This document shows, piece after piece, positions 1 to 15,200 of a stretch of 64,000 nt of DNA; the first letter of the stretch is position 1, and each line of letters starts with the position of its first letter. The translations under genes and the position numbers were made by a program. Origin of the DNA: Symsagittifera roscoffensis (Eukaryota; Xenacoelomorpha; Acoela; Convolutidae); the NCBI RefSeq assembly GCF_963678635.1, contig NC_087062.1:20819789-20883788 (forward strand), read 5' to 3'. Under the pieces are notes generated by a model that was given only the letters and a program-made list of their open reading frames with translations, had not been told where the DNA came from and did no database searches.

Positions 1-1497
1 AGCAATTCTATTTGCTCCCATACCCAGCTGACATCTTAACTTGAATTTTGTACTTGAACTTGACCATGAACATGTTTTAGATGTTTTCCGAGATAAAAAA
101 ACAACAACAACAAAACCTAAAAACATTTTTCACGTGGTCTATAGATAAATTATACTAACTCAGTAATATAGCCAACGGACTGTTGTAAAATTGTCAATAT
201 ATTCAAGTCAAACGCAAAATTATGACTTCATGAAAATTTTTGCAACTTTTGAAATTCGGAGAAAAAAAAATCAGATATACTTATTAAACTCACCCAATCA
301 GAAAAAATTGAATCACTAGGCAAAATTTATTTTAGAAAATTATTCTCGTTTTATCACGCCATTTGTACATTCTCACGTCAAACAAAATTGACAGAAAAAA
401 AGGACTAACAGCCAACCAAATTTCCCAACAAACAAAAATGGTTGGATAAGAGTCAATGAACAAGGAAATCGAAAACGATGATTGAATTTTTTGGGAAACA
501 AATTTTGAATTAGTTAAAATATCACATTTGAGCTCTTCGCATTTCAAAACAATTTATGATGGGCACTTTTTCCGTGATACTCACCCAATTACAGATCAAT
601 AGTGGACGTTTTTATTCCGATACAAAATCTTAAACTTAAGTTCAGTATTCTAAAACCATTCACGTATTAGTTCAATTTAACAACCCCCCCCCCCAATTAG
701 ACCAAGTTAAGATCCTCCACCCCAGCGTTGAATTTACATGGGGCAGAACAGTGCCGAAATACAACAGTGCCGAAAAAAAATTAAGTTCAGCAGTGCCGAA
801 AATGAAAACTTTGTTCAACAGTGCCGAAAATATGAACAAAATTCAATATATTAAGTGCGGCAATCAAAAATTAAACGGCAAAAATTTACCATCTTAAGTG
901 GCACTTAAAGATTATGGGAGATAAAATTTAGACGTTTTGCCGCCAAAATAATTGTTTAATTTGTACTTGGAGACTTTTTGGCGCCGAAATTGGAGTGATT
1001 TTCTTTGATAATTAGCGTCAGTAATTTCTCGATCTTTCGAAATTGCGTCAAAATTAATCTGAAAATTTCCCGTGTTGGATGTTAATTTTGCCCCATGTAT
1101 TATCCATTCACGTACTAATAGAGAGCGGAATTTGTCTTCCTCTTTACAAATGAACTTTAAATTACTTGAATTCAGAAATGATCATAAAAATTTTAAAAGA
1201 CGCGCGCGAAAAATCAAATTTGAGATTGGCCTTAAGAAAAGAACGCCTATGACCTAAACAGGTGATAAATCATTTCGAGCATCAAGACTTAAAACCAGGG
1301 TCTTCTTACTTATTCCGCCCAAAAATCAATATTTCAACATTTTGAGCTGAAACCATTTTGCTTCGATTTCTAATTCTAAATTTGATTGGCTAATTCTAGC
1401 CAATCAAGTTTCAGCACCATTTCAAAATGTTTTGTTCACAACTTTAAGTCGACTTATAAATAAGCCGCATCAGCCAAAAACTTTAATAAGCTCGATA

Positions 1498-1565
1498 CCT
1501 ATTCAAGTTTGATATCTATTCAAGTTAGATATCTATTCAAGTTTGATAGCTATTCAAGTTTGATA
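1498..1565. repeat. 17-bp tandem repeat, four copies
   Basis: The unit is close to TCTATTCAAGTTTGATA and occurs four times head to tail, with single-base differences in the first, second and fourth copies. Confidence 0.9.
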
Positions 1566-2534
1566 AGATAACCTGCATAGTTTTACCTAGACCATAATAA
1601 AAACTCAGAAAATAGCTACAGGAAAAATGCCAAACATCTGCTCAAAATTCGGCCTTGTTAGAAATCGGCTAAAAATTGAAATAATTGCATTTGTAATAAC
1701 CAAACGAATCAGAGTGATTAATGTTTTTGTTGGTGGAATCCCTTATACCGGAAGGACCGAATGCGCGAAAATAAAAATCAGCCAATCATATTTCAGTAAT
1801 CTAAAATTTGGAAAGAAAGTAAATATTTCCAGCGACTGAATATTGATATTGGCCGAATATAAAAACGGCAGAAATATGCAAATTTTTCAAATTGTCACTG
1901 ACCGCTGCCGAATTGGAACAAATTTTATATTTCAAGGGTTTCGTTAAGAAAGAAGCGAAATATTGCTTCATTTACTTCATTTTAATTGAATAGCAATTGC
2001 TCCTTTTTAAAAATTGACTTTCGGCTAATTTTGTTTTCGGTCCTTCGCCCACGAGTTTTTCGCCCATTCGGTCCTTCGCGCGTGAGAATAACCCCCGTTT
2101 TTGTTCTCTGTATTTATACATTGAGTACTACAAAATTGCAAAAGTTGTAAATTTGAGAGGAATAAGTAAAAGACCCAAAAACCTTTCTTCATTTTTTGTT
2201 ATCGTAGCTTTGGTGAGCGTGAAGCGCATGCCGTCAAGCAAATTAATTTAAAATGAGTTTTCACACACAAAAAGTGAAGTGTGAACAATTTTGAGCGTAA
2301 ATAATAAACAAGACTGCTGGTATCAGGGCGAAGCCCTGAATGTTCCGACTGCCTTTTGAGATTTCATGAGCAGTAATAACAAAAAAAATTAAATATAAAA
2401 AAATAAAATGAAATTTTTTTTTCTAAAATTTGAATTTTTTAATGAAAATCATCCCCCCACACGCCATATAAAGTACAAAAAGATAGATTTCGCTCCTATT
2501 ATTATATCAATTATGGCATATAAGCTTTCTTGAA

Positions 2535-2623
2535 CCAATTTGGAACAATTTCTAAGGCGGATTAAATCTCCGTTTACGCGTTAATAGCGCGAAATATATC
2601 GCGCGTTAATTGTTCCAAATTGG
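2535..2623. repeat. 89-bp hairpin with perfect 16-bp arms
   Basis: The arms are CCAATTTGGAACAATT (2535-2550) and its exact reverse complement (2608-2623). The loop contains a further GC-rich inverted motif (GCGC/TATA/GCGC) around 2587-2605. It may be a very small MITE or a structured RNA, but nothing shows a function. Confidence 0.75.
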
Positions 2624-2950
2624 CCAAAATGGCAATCATTAAACACCCATAACTTTACGAAAAGTGGTCACAGGTGAAATATTTTTTCAAATTTAAGCTC
2701 AGGACAACAATAGCTTTCGAATGATATAAAAAAATTCCTTCAAAAATGGCCAGTTAAAAAGTCGAAATTTGTCTGAAGAAAAAAAAACCCACCCCGAGCA
2801 CAAATATTCCGTTACTTTCGTATCGAAAGTCGGAACAAAAACTACCCAAATAACTGATTATATCACACTAGCTTTGCTTGCGTTCAGAGATTAATTCTAT
2901 CTGATAACAATTTAAACTTTCGCAACTTCTTTGTTTAACGTAAAAAATTG

Positions 2951-3157
2951 GGATCTACTTAACAATTTCCCTTTCCCCCCTATGGTACCTACTTAAGAAT
3001 CTCCACCCCTATAAATAAATACAGTAAATTAGCAATGAGCTTTCTATTGAAAATTATGATTTTGCTGCATTCTGATTGGTTGAAAAATCGACCATTTTGA
3101 CCTACTTAACAATCCCCCCCCCTTTCTTGAAAGGGGTGGAGATTGTTAAGTAGATCC
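2951..3157. mobile_element. 207-bp foldback (MITE-like) element
   Basis: The perfect 16-bp terminal inverted repeats are GGATCTACTTAACAAT at 2951-2966 and its complement at 3142-3157. Degenerate copies of the same motif lie inside near 2990 and 3100. It has no coding capacity and ends 30 bp from the exon 5 donor. Confidence 0.7.
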
Positions 3158-3187
3158 AAAAATCGGAGTTCCAAAACTAATGCTCAC

Positions 3188-3293
3188 CACTTTGGCTGGC
3201 CCAACATAGTTACAGTACTTGATAAAGTGGCCCGGCTGTCCACACCTGTGGCAGATGTAATTCGGAGGCGGTTTGGCTGGCATGCTTACGTAT
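3188..3293 (-). CDS. RBBP6: RBBP6 homologue exon 5 (CCHC zinc knuckle)
   Basis: The acceptor is GTTACAG and the donor GTGAGC. The exon encodes YVSMPAKPPPNYI, then the knuckle CHRCGQPGHFIKYC, then NYVGPAKV. Intron 4 (3294-3394) is 101 bp. Confidence 0.87.
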
Positions 3294-6200
3294 CTGTAAC
3301 AATATGTTAAAACCTTAATCGTTTATATTTGTGAGCTATTATGACAATTCAGTATAAATACGATTAAGACTTTCTAATGGTATAGTACGCTTACTTGGAC
3401 GGATCGAAATCAGAGCCAGAGAATTTCTGCATTGTGGCTATTTTGTCTTCTTCACTTCCTGTCATTTTCGAGATATCCATACTGCCCTAATGAACACTTA
3501 GAACTTTAAGGGAAGCCATCACTACTTAACATTTTTTGAAGCACTAACTACTTACGATTGACTCGGATATTTTAACTTGAGGATTAGATGCAGCTTGAAT
3601 CGCAAGTTCCTAAAGCAACAAAATTTTTCTCGTTTTTTGAATACCGCAAAGAAAATGGGCTGCGGAAGAAATCAGACCAATATCAAACACTTGAGTTCCT
3701 AAAACATAGCCTAAAACAAAGCCGCAGAGGTGAAACTGCGCTTCGCAAACACACCTGCGAGAACACAACAATAATGCAGCTCAATAAAATGAACTAAGTA
3801 GAAATAGGCCTCGAATTAGTAAAAAAAAAATTGCAACGCTTCGGATTCATCCTGCGACCCAGAGTTTAGGAGTCTCTCGCGCTTACCATTCAGCCACGGA
3901 CGCTTACAGATCGACAAAAGCGAGCTACAAATAAAGCAGAGAACAGATGCAATGAAATTTCTGATGGTACAGATCGCGATTATTGCAAAAGTACCACCAA
4001 CTGAACACTTTTATTTTCGAGTTAGGTTAAAAGAAGGTTCATACTATTACGCTTCGCCCGCTAGCGTAAAAAAAGCGAATGCACTCAAGAAATTCATCAA
4101 AAAAAAACAATTTCACGTAAATTTTTTTTAAATGTTTGAGTTTAAAACAATAAATCATGTGAAAAAAATTTCAATTTCAATTATAAAGATTAACCCAATT
4201 AAAATAAACTGGGTCAATAGGTGATTATTTATCCCGCTGAGAATTCCACCTTCGAAACAAAATGTCATGCATCTTTGTTCACGCCATTTTCACTTTAAAA
4301 TTTTGTTCACGCCATTTTCACGTAAAATCGTTACCTTTTAGCAAAAAAAAATCAAATAGAACTTTAAATTAAATCAGTCAAACCGCAAAAAAAATTAAAT
4401 TCGTGTTCATTGTACGTGATCAAATCTTAAGACATTTATCCTGGAAAAAAAACGAAAAGCGCAAAAACCCAATTAATGAATTCAATGATCTTAATGGGTT
4501 CAAGTGATCTATCACAACGGATCGCTTTAGTCGTGAACTTATTAGTTCCCAATCTCAGCTGCATCTCAAATCCTTATCACAACTTTATCCCAATTTATCG
4601 GCTTATAGGATAACTCACAAAAAATAACCTCGATTTAAAAATAACTCACAAAAACCGGATAACTTGATACATTGATTAATTCCTCACTTTAAGCAAGGCA
4701 TTTCAAAAACGATTCAATAATAGATAACCTTGTCGGAAATTGTTCAATAAAATATAGGAGCTCCCGAAGAAAACACTTAAAGGTCCATTGATTTTACGAA
4801 GCACAAAGCCAATGATATATTATCTAAGACCTCAGATTTTTTCATCAGTTATATGCGGATGACTTTGTTGTATGAAACTAGAGGCAACCTAAAGCTGGAA
4901 ATACTTGTTTAAAAATTTTTCATACTGATGCGGAAGGAAAACGGTAATTTCAAAAAGTGGGCTTAAGCAAAAACCTTAGTTGGTTCTGTTATAAAATAAC
5001 TAGGAGTTCGATTTGGCAGGATAACCTTCGAGAAATTTCAAAAAACGGTCAAAAAATCAAAATTTGATTTTTTTCCGAGGGCCATTATGTGGAAAAACAT
5101 CTGGGCTTAGCAGCATATGCAAGGGAGCTTCAAACAAAAAGAATTATTACAATATATTCTTGCCGCCCAGCAAAAAAAAACTCGAAACAATCACATCGGC
5201 AGGTTAGGTTACTGATTAATGAAGGTCACTCACAAAACTCAAGACGTTAATATTTCATATCAGATATTGAAAGCTAAACAATTTGTTCTTCGTTTTTTTT
5301 TCTAAGAATTGTTTGAATTACGTTTTCTTTTTTGCTAAAGTTTCAATGGTTTCTTTTTCATCTTAACAGTGATGGCAGTTTCATAACCAATCGGTTGCTG
5401 ATTTGTTGAGGCGAACTTGTTCCTCTGCGAGGTCTTTTGGTAGTTTCCATTGAAGCCCGGAATTCCACAAATTAGGTTCGCTGAGGAAAAGTTGGTCGAA
5501 ACGTCTAACACGAGTGAACCGCTTATGCATGGGGAAAACTCCCACAACTCTTTCTGCCCATTAAAATCAAAATCTCAGCTTTGAGGGTAGTTTTCGAGAA
5601 AAGTCAAAAAGTTTCTAAAAAGCCGACAGAAAATCGAGATTTGATCTTTCTAAGGGACATTTCTTTTTTCGTAAAAACAAATTCGTGCGTAACTGCTTAT
5701 GCAGGGAGCTTCCCACAACCTGTCCTTTCGATTTGAACTATAATCTCAGATTTGGGAGGGCATGATTCGAGAAAAGTCAAAATGTTTCGAAAAAATCAAA
5801 AATTAGACTTTTCTGAGGGTCATAACTTTTTGTGTGAAAAAACTTAGGCGTAACCGCTACTGAGAGGGTGTTCCCCACAAGCCGTCTTTTATTTCAAGGT
5901 CAAAACCTCAGATTTGGCAGGATGGTTTCGAAAAAAAATCAAAAAAAATGGTAAAAAAAAAAAAAAAATTGACTTTTTCAAGGGCCACAATTTTATGTGT
6001 AAAAAAACTTAGGCATAGCCGCTTAAGCAGGGGAGCTTCTCACAACCTTTTCTATTTATTGAAAACAAAACCTCGGATTTGAGAGGATCGTTTTCGAGAA
6101 AACGTAAAAAAATCCAAAAATATGGGTCCAAAATCCCCCACACACATTTTTAAAGGCTATAGAAAATGAAGTCGGGTAAACAGAGATTAGGGAAGTATAC

Positions 6201-9200
6201 AGACCCACAGGGGACGTCCCATCGGTTCTACTTTTTTGAACATCGGTAGAGTAGTTTTCGAGAAACCCATAACCATATAAATTTTCATAATACTGATAAT
6301 TGATTTCCATTTTCGAAATTAGAAGTCGATCACATTTTTCGTGACCTTTACATTTTTGCTGCTCAGTAGTGGATTTTGCCTTCTTTTTAACAATGAAAAT
6401 GCACTGAAATTAAAAACAAATCACAAGTCAAACCGCGAAAAATCCAAAATGAGCGTGAAATTTTAGGATTTTTTCCCGAAAAAAAAACAAACAAAAAAAA
6501 TCAGCGAGACCTATATAAGAGTCTTCACTACGTTCAACACTCTGAATAATCATTTTTGCCCGTAACCCGATCAATAATAAATTCACTAAGTCGACAAAAA
6601 CATAAGCCGAAATCATTAAGGCCGAATAAAGCTTCTAAGCAAAAAAACTGCAAGAAAGAAAATATACCAGTCAAGGTGAGTAAACTTACAAATAACAGGA
6701 ATTAATCAACGACACTTGAGACTACAATGAAAAATGCTTACAGCGCAAAAAAATCCGTGTAGTGACAACTAAGCCGACAAAACATAATCCGACAAATTAT
6801 CGAACTACTATTCAATTTTTCCGGGAAAAAAGTTTTCAACTTCAGACACTGAAAAAAACAAGGTGCAGCCTGGTCTCGAACCCCTGACGATAGGCGGCAA
6901 AAGCAATCAAATTACCTCCAGACCAAGTGGTATCGCACCTCGAAGTTGGTCAGGTTCCATAACAAAGCAATGTCCATTTTTTAAAAATCTATAAGAAAAG
7001 TTGTTTGCGGGAAAAAGTCTAGCTCCGGATTAAAAAACAATTGCTCTCGCAGGTGTAATAATTTAGTTTTAGCTAGCGTATACAGGGTTTCTAACTGGGA
7101 AAAGTATGGTACACGGTCACATCACAGTGCATGGTACTGATCACTAGGGCAACCAAATGTATTAATCATGTCGTCTATGCGATCGCATACCTTCTGAGCT
7201 GCAGCCTGTGCCTGCGCTATACTGGCGCTGTAGCTCATCTTGGTTGTAGTTTTGTCACTAAACAGTAATTCAATTTTATGATAAGCACTAATTTAAGCCC
7301 ACCAACTTCGAAAGCCAATAATTGAAAACTCACACTGGATTGTACACCTTGGGACCAGATCCAGATCCTCGAGGAAGTCTGACAACTATAAGTGAAGTGT
7401 TTTCGGGTATCAAAGCATCGTCTAATGAGTATTCTAAGAAACGCACAAAAAATGATAAGCAATGAAAATCACTGAACGAATCATTTTTTGCGATGACCGT
7501 AATCGCATTTCGATTCATTTTCGAAAGATTATTATCGCGCACTAAGATTTCGCATGACATCTTTTGCTTTTTAAAGATTAAATTCTAGATCAAATCGTCA
7601 ACTGATTCATTCTAAGAGACAAGTAGAACAATGTAAAATTATAACTACTAGCAGGCCCAAAAAAGGGCAACGTTTATCTTAAACAGAAAAATAGGTTGGA
7701 TAGATGGATGGTTAGCTGGCTGTAGGGATGCGTAGTTTATGTTGGAGCCAAATTGCGAGGGAAAATATTTCCCATGTATTAAAACAAGAGTTTCAGATCG
7801 TACGCTTCAAAAAAATTTGGACGCCCGATTTTGCCGAACAGCAGTTTGTTCAAGATTCTAAACGTTTTCTGGATTACCAGAAACAACAGATTGTGAGTTG
7901 TTATCCAAGCGCAGCGTTTAAAAAGAATCATTTGTTGAAAAAAGTTCAATTACAGGAAAAACTTTTACAAATTGAGAGGTTTGGTATGTATTCCATCATA
8001 TTCAATAACCCAATTAGGGTAACAACAGCGCTCAGTACTTTGTTAGTTGTTGGTTCATAAGTTGCAACTGCAAGGCTAATCGTTTTAAATCCTCTATTAG
8101 TTGACTTCATATTTACTGGCTCATCGAATACTTGTCGATACTTTGGCATCCGACCATCTCCAGAGTCTTCCAATGTTCATTTGATCAGTCATTTTCTGCT
8201 AAATTAATACTTTTGATTTTTATTTTACTGCACTGGCAATATTTCAGTCATCTGAACTCCTCTTTGAGCAGCCCTCGTTCTCCCTTGTCACGTTCTTTTT
8301 GTGCTTGAACCAGAAATTGCGAGGGAAAAAATGTAATTTTCGAATCTGCTTTAAAATTGTCTCGACAGTCCTGGTTTTGCTTTTCAACCCGTTCTGCTCG
8401 CTTGGTGGGAAGGACACGTTCATAAGAAATCTTTTTTTTTCTGCTAAAGCCAAATAGAGCGAATATGTGTCAATTTCGAGCTCGCCAAATTCGTTAACCT
8501 CAAAAATCTTGTCGAAAATGTTACAATACAGTTCTAGCAATCTCAACGTGGCGTACTGTAGTTTAAAGAATCCTTCAATGATTGGTTCAGGATGTTCAAT
8601 AGTATATTTAACAAGCTCAATTTCAAACAAGCCTTTGGCTGCAAAGTTGAGCTTCCTGGTGGACTGCTAGGTAATAGCTTTATGGGTTTTGTCGTCACCA
8701 AGATACTTTGTCAATGTATGCTTTGATGTGTCCATTTTTGATTACCCTAGGAACTAATTTTTAACAAATTCATTGTTTCGGCTGCCACTCAGATGAAGGA
8801 CTTATCAAAAACAACAAACTAATCAAAACTGTCGAATACTTTACGTGGCGCTGAATTTTTGTACACTGTAGTCCAAGATCCAAGTAGAAGTTTGGTTTTA
8901 TACTTGTCCCGATGGTTACTTTGAAGCAGAACAGTATCTTGTCTCTGTTTCGCGATTAGGAAAGAAAAGCTAGATTTAGCTTCTTGACAAAGGCAGAAAA
9001 TGAAGCAACAGATTTCTCCAAAAAACAGTCTAACAAGGGCCGAAATAATCAACAACTCTGAAGAAAACATTTTTCAGACTTCCTGTTGTGAAGGAGTTTT
9101 CAATTTTGCATTGAGCTCTCGTTGATTGAAAACATGACATGACCATATTTGCAAAGGTTTGAACTCGAATTTACCTGGCCTTTTTTTTTGGGTTTCTTTA

Positions 9201-12200
9201 TTGTAGTCCCATCTTGTATCGTAACCTGTGGGCAAAGCTGAAAGCTGGCACATCGAATACAGATAGTTTAATGGCATCAAGCATAACGATTGATTTACAA
9301 AAAATTAACGATTTTCGAGAACGTCTCCTTTGCTACTGATTTCCTTGTTAAAACAATTGAGGGGCTACCATTCATATCATCCCGTACTTTCCAAGCATAT
9401 CACTATCACACTCTCACTCCAAAATGGATAAAAATTACACTCAATTGACTTGTATAGAAAAACATTCGCTAGGTTCAATAGTGTGCAGCCGAGTTTTAAC
9501 ATGTCCATCTGTTTATCATTATGAAAATCGATCGTTTTTTTTTCACAGCCAAGGGTAGGGACAACTTCAACTATTGGTAAATTATCTATCAAAACTGTTT
9601 CGAATCACAATCCGATTTTTCAATAAAATCATCAAAGATTATCGATGTCGATCTTTCAATATTCGTTAATTGCTGGGAATAAACACAAGTTATCATTGTA
9701 TGCTTGCTTCCTTGAGCCCGAAATCAAACAATGATTTCTCAGAAGTGGTCCAAAAATCACTGAACCTGGACATCCCATTGGGTACCTTTTCAATCAGGGC
9801 TGCAAAAATGATGACGTTAGCGATCAGGTTGAATCGCCATTTTTTAATTTGTCACTCTTGCGTACAAACTTCAAAGATATCTTGCTTATTGACTTTGTTT
9901 GGTATAGCTGTCAACTCTGCTTTAGTACCGAAGAGTGTGTTGTTTTCAAGAGCGTAGAAATAACTATATTCGCAGGTTTCGATATTGCATAATACAAATC
10001 CCAAGGCAAGGTTGATTTTGCTAATTATTCAAAGTTTTGATCATTTTTGCATTAACTAGGTTAGGATCTGTTTTCGACAGTTGAAAATTGAATACTTTGT
10101 GACGTCCAACTTTCATCTCTGTGTCCGTTAAGAAGTGTTGATGGGTATGCAACTCATTTACTATCTGTTCACTATCCTTTTCGACTTCCAAGATTATTCA
10201 AATTAGCAACAGAATAGCTTGTTTCCCCGCTTCCAGTACGTGATCTTTCTTGCGATGCTGTAGAAGTGAATAGCTTGGAAAATACTCTTCACATGATACA
10301 CATTTTGTTGCCTTGGGGGCAGATTTTATGCACTTCTTGCTCGTTTGGGAACTTATTTCCTGCTGATTGTAAAAAGAATAATTACATTCTGGGCAAGAAA
10401 CAGTTCCTCGAAACCAACTTTTTCGATGTCGTGCTCCATTGACTTGCCACTACTCAAAAAATGATTTACCTTTAATCTGAACATTTCCTCAGCCCTTTTT
10501 CATAAACTTTGTCCAGAATTTCTTCTTTTTTAAGATCTTTGATGATACATTGCCGGTTTTTTTGTTGATATTGATGATATTTCAAATATTTCATCGGTAA
10601 ACTGTGGACCCCAATTTTGAATTTTGGTTAAGTGTATTTCATGAATTATTTTTTATACCAAATTGATAAAAAGTCATTATTTTTCACATCTCTCAGAGAT
10701 TTTCCAGAAGACCAATTTTTGGGACAATTCATGGTAGAAAGAAATTGTTTTAATTTGTGCACTAATTTTTTGTCTTCAATATAACGATATATATTACATG
10801 TTTTAAATACTGAACTGCTCTCTCTGCAAATGCAGCTTATGTTTCACTCATTGTTGAGTATACTTCAATGTCATTCTCCTTGAAAAAATTTTTAAATTTC
10901 CCCCATATTCTGTTCCTTTATCAACACAAAGCTTTTCAGGAGTGTTTTTTCGAGAAATCAGTTTTTTGAAAGCTTGCAAAGTGTCTCATTGTTTTGACTA
11001 GCTTGCAAAGTAACTCCATTGTTTTGACTAGCTAACTTGTCTACAAAAGCCATGTCTATACCCCAGATTTCATTGATATAATTTGAAAAAGCTTGAAGTT
11101 TTCGGAAACGTCTGATTGATGGACCAATAATTGTCTAAAATGTCTTGGTTTGTAAGAATGGTTCTACTTTCTTTTTTGATAAACCGCTCGCTTTACTCAA
11201 GTTTTGCACAGACCCGTACGCTACGCAGCTCTACCCCTAGAATACAATCTGTTTAGTCTTATCTTTTCATAATTTTTAAAGGGATCCAAGTTCCTCTATC
11301 TTTTGCTTTGGTATTCTTGTTGATAACAAGTTTGAGTAGAATTTGAGTTGCTTCCAAAATTGTAAAAAAAAACATCTGGAAAATTGCTATTTTTTCGCTT
11401 TAGTGCACATTTAAAATCTACAATAGATTCTTTTGTATCTGGATTTTCAAATATGATGTTTTCTAAGTGGCTCATTTTAAATCTAGGAGAATTCAAAATT
11501 AAACCAGCAAGATGCTTTTTGTTACCCGTCGTTTTCAACCTTGCATTTACAGCACTGTAAATTGATCTAAGTCTTTTGGTACAATCTCTTCTTTTTCTTG
11601 CCTTTGTTCCAATTTTTGTTTTCTTGGAAGTGCACTTTGTGATTGATAAACTGAGTACCAAATTAAAACCAACTGTTCCATACTATGTCACGATGACAAA
11701 TGGAGTGATAGTAGATATCAATTGTAACCCTCTAGTTGAATTTAAAATAGTTCTTTTATGCCGAGAGGCACGTCTTGTTTCTGAAGATCTTACAGCTCTC
11801 TTCTTAATAGGTTTACCAAACAATCGCTCAGAAACTGAATGAAATCTTTTGGACAATTGAGAATGAATTGTTTTTCAAGTCTTAGGGAAAACTTTTGAAA
11901 TATTGGGTGAATAGAGACGTTTTGGGCACCCATCGTCCAAAAACTTTGTCTCTGTTCTGGCTGGTAAATTAAATTTGGTTGGAACAGAACCACTATTGGA
12001 GCAATATCTAAGTGAATCAACTGTTTTCGGGGTTAAATCTATAAGTAAATGACCATAAGGAACTGATGTGGCATCTTGATACAACTCTTTGAAGTGTGAT
12101 CCTAGTCCTAGTTGTTGACTTAATGTATTGATTTGTAAAACATCTCTCGGTGACTTGAATAAGACTATGTGCGTATTTTGCAAATCTACATCTCTTCCCA

Positions 12201-15200
12201 ATTTGCTTTGATCAAATAATTTGTGTTTGATGTATATTGCTTTCAGACCCCTGTGTCTTCAGCAGTGGCAATTTTCACAAATTGTTTGGGGTCAGAAATT
12301 TCGTCACAAGAATCATCAAAAATAAGCACAAACTTAGTTCCGTTATAAGAAATTTTCAATCAAGTCAAAATCTACTCTTTGGATAAATTTAAGAGTTTTT
12401 TTTGAATTGGACTATAAAGAGTTCGATATTGTTGATAAAAACAAAAGTTTTTGTGAAATGCTAGTTGAAAACACCAATTTTCAACCAATCAATATAAGAT
12501 GAGATTTTCCAGATTACATGTACGTCCAAACAACTTCGTTCATCATTTTCTGGATCAAAAGCAAAATTTTCTTAACTTACGGGCTTGTCACATTGATCGA
12601 CCATCTTAACATTGTTGACATTGACATTTAATTATAGTTCAGAAAAGTTATTAGAATAAGATTATTACGATTTACAATTTGTTAAAAAACATCAAGCGCA
12701 TCTTCCGTATGCAAATGCTTTTCTTTCTGCACAAGGAAGAGTTTTTGCATGAAGAAATGGGCAGTTGCTACACTTCCAATCACATTCTTCATCTTTGAAA
12801 ATCCAACTCCGAACTTTAAAGCATGCGTAGTCATCCAAATTTGTAACCTTTGCTTCCAGAATTTCTGAAAGAATTTTACATTTTTCACAACCTTTTGCAA
12901 AAAATTCAGTTTCTGAGCTTAACAGATATTCAAAATTCTTTCAAGCAGTATAATTTGCGTAACCACTGCTCCAACTGATTCCATGAAGATCTTTGTACAT
13001 CAAGTAAATTGGGAAATTGCTTTAATGTTTTTGGGAGGAAGAAAGGAATAACCTACGTTTGTCCATCCTGAAAAACTCCTAATTCTTTTACTATATTGTT
13101 TTCAGTACAATCAATGTCCAAAACAGCCAGACTCATTATTTTAACTGTTTACTCTGAAGATTTTTGGTTAAAATGATTAGCAATCCAACAATGCATATAC
13201 TGATGAAGCAAATATTTTAACATATAAACAGAAAAGTCATAAGACCAAGATAACATGAGCTGGGAAGACTAGGTATGACATAACATTAACCAGGTCCTTT
13301 TTTGGTAGTAGACTTCACAGATCCAGGAGATTCGCGTAGAATTGCATGTAGTCTAAAGATTTTGGAGTTTGCAAAGAAAAATTCCCCAAAGGAATTTCCG
13401 TATCCAACAAAACCTCCAACAGAAAATTTTTGGTCCATTTCTTTCAAATTTATATCCGGGTCCAAAACAAAACAGGTACAAATCCTAAGTCTTTTTCCTG
13501 TATTTGGCGAAAAATCTTGCTATATAATCTCAAAAAATCTGAGAATTGCATTCAATTTCTACAGTGCATTCGTCAATAATGATACAAGTTTTTTTTAAAT
13601 GTCTAAACACAACCTAGTAATGAGAACAGTATGTCGAGCAACTTATCATATTCTTCCCTTTGTACTTGAAAAGATTAATTATTTTTCCATTGGTACGATA
13701 TTTTATAAGATCTATTTTTTTGGCATCGGATCGGTATCCTATGAAAATTTTTCTTGTACCATTATGCAGAGTCCCTTCAAATTGTGAAATTTGTGAGTCC
13801 ACGTCCAAATTCTGCAAGTTTCGTGAATTTTGTGATTCTATAACAGTTAGCGAAATTTTTTGGAACTCTTTTCTTGTAGAACAATATGAAAAAGTCCCAA
13901 TTTATTGAAAAACCAAAATTCCAACTCATACTGTTCATCTCGAATGCTTTATGGAAATGATTTGGGAGGATAAATATTTAAATTACAAGAAAAAAACACA
14001 ATTAACGCAATTTTACATTACAGTTCTCAACAAAAACAAAATCTCCCAAAATTTGGGACAGTTCTTTGAATTCGTTCAAAGTAAAGTTGACGTAGGCACA
14101 TTGTTTCAGTGCCTCATTCTCTTCTGCAGTGAAAAGTCATATCTGAATATAGGAAGGTTTGTTAACATTGTATTTCTTGATCGTGACACAAACTAGTCTT
14201 CTATTGTAAGTTGCTATGTCATAGAATTTGTTGCATTTGAAGAGCTCCTGATCCATAGTTGACTCTTTTTCAAAAGTGAGATCCAATATAGGAACGAGTT
14301 TAAGGTTTTCAGCAATTTGAGTAACAGTAATTCTAATTGCCGAGATTACTTCAGCTTCTTTTTCACTAAGATAGACTTGCTGTCTTTTTCCGAGTTACCC
14401 CAACTCATTTTTCTTGAATAGTTGGAAGCAGGGTTTAAAGTAAATTATCCCCTTGTAGGACCAAGCAAATCTTCCAATTCTTGTTTGATTTTTTTGAAAA
14501 TCAATATCATTGGCACTTGTGTCTTTTCTCGAGCACATTTTGAACAGAAGAGTGAACTGATCAGATGAGAAGTGCGAGTAAATGATTTTGAGATAAACTG
14601 AAAACGGAACTAAACAATAAAAGTCATTCAATTTACCATAAAAGGAAATAGAACTATAAATGGAGTTTTGTGTGAAGTTTCCAATAGGGAAATTGTTTAG
14701 GTGTTAGTGCTCCTATATAAATCCATAATTCCAAGCTAAAATCACTGTTACAAATGGCTGCTGCTATGTGACAAACTCTTCCCATCTTTTATTCAGGTTA
14801 CTGTAAAAAAAAATCGATATTAATTTCCGTTTCCAGTGATTTTTACAAAAAACAAAGTAATCCAAGATTATTGTGTCTCTACCCACAATTCCTACTGTTC
14901 TTTGGAAAATTGTAAGTTCCACCTACTTCTGATTGGTTCTTCTTTCGATTACAAGGATTGGGCAAATTTCATTCCACATATCAAATTATTGATTGTTTTT
15001 ACACTCTGTACAAATACAGATTTTATTCGAACGATTTTTCATGAACTGGCGAAGTTTTCAAGGAACTTAATCGCGCTGTTCATCACAACTTGCAATGGAA
15101 AGGCGCAGAAAAACTGCCATGTATTGCAAAGAAAAAGCTGCTGCGCAAAAAATCCAAACACCATTATTTATGCTCTAACCCGAAACTCGCGAAACTATTG

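Larger units (their letters stand above)
1..3187 (-). other. Intron 5 of the RBBP6 homologue, running off the window
   Basis: This AT-rich stretch shows no coding sequence that I can support on either strand, and no RING exon. It holds small repeats: four CAGTGCCGAAA motifs at about 747-830, a 17-bp tandem repeat at 1498, a perfect hairpin at 2535 and a foldback element at 2951. A poly-C tract lies near 684. Confidence 0.65.
3487..7190 (-). other. Intron 3 of the RBBP6 homologue
   Basis: This is about 3.7 kb of AT-rich DNA with no supported exon. It holds a tRNA-like sequence near 3840-3905, a doubled GTTCACGCCATTTTCAC motif at about 4278-4322, a degenerate satellite at about 5,000-6,110 and a tRNA-derived sequence at about 6872. 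Confidence 0.6.

Noticed and set aside
3840-3905. tRNA-like sequence on the minus strand with A-box-like TGGCTGAATGG
   Set aside because: The B-box is one base short and the acceptor ends do not pair, so I did not list a tRNA gene.
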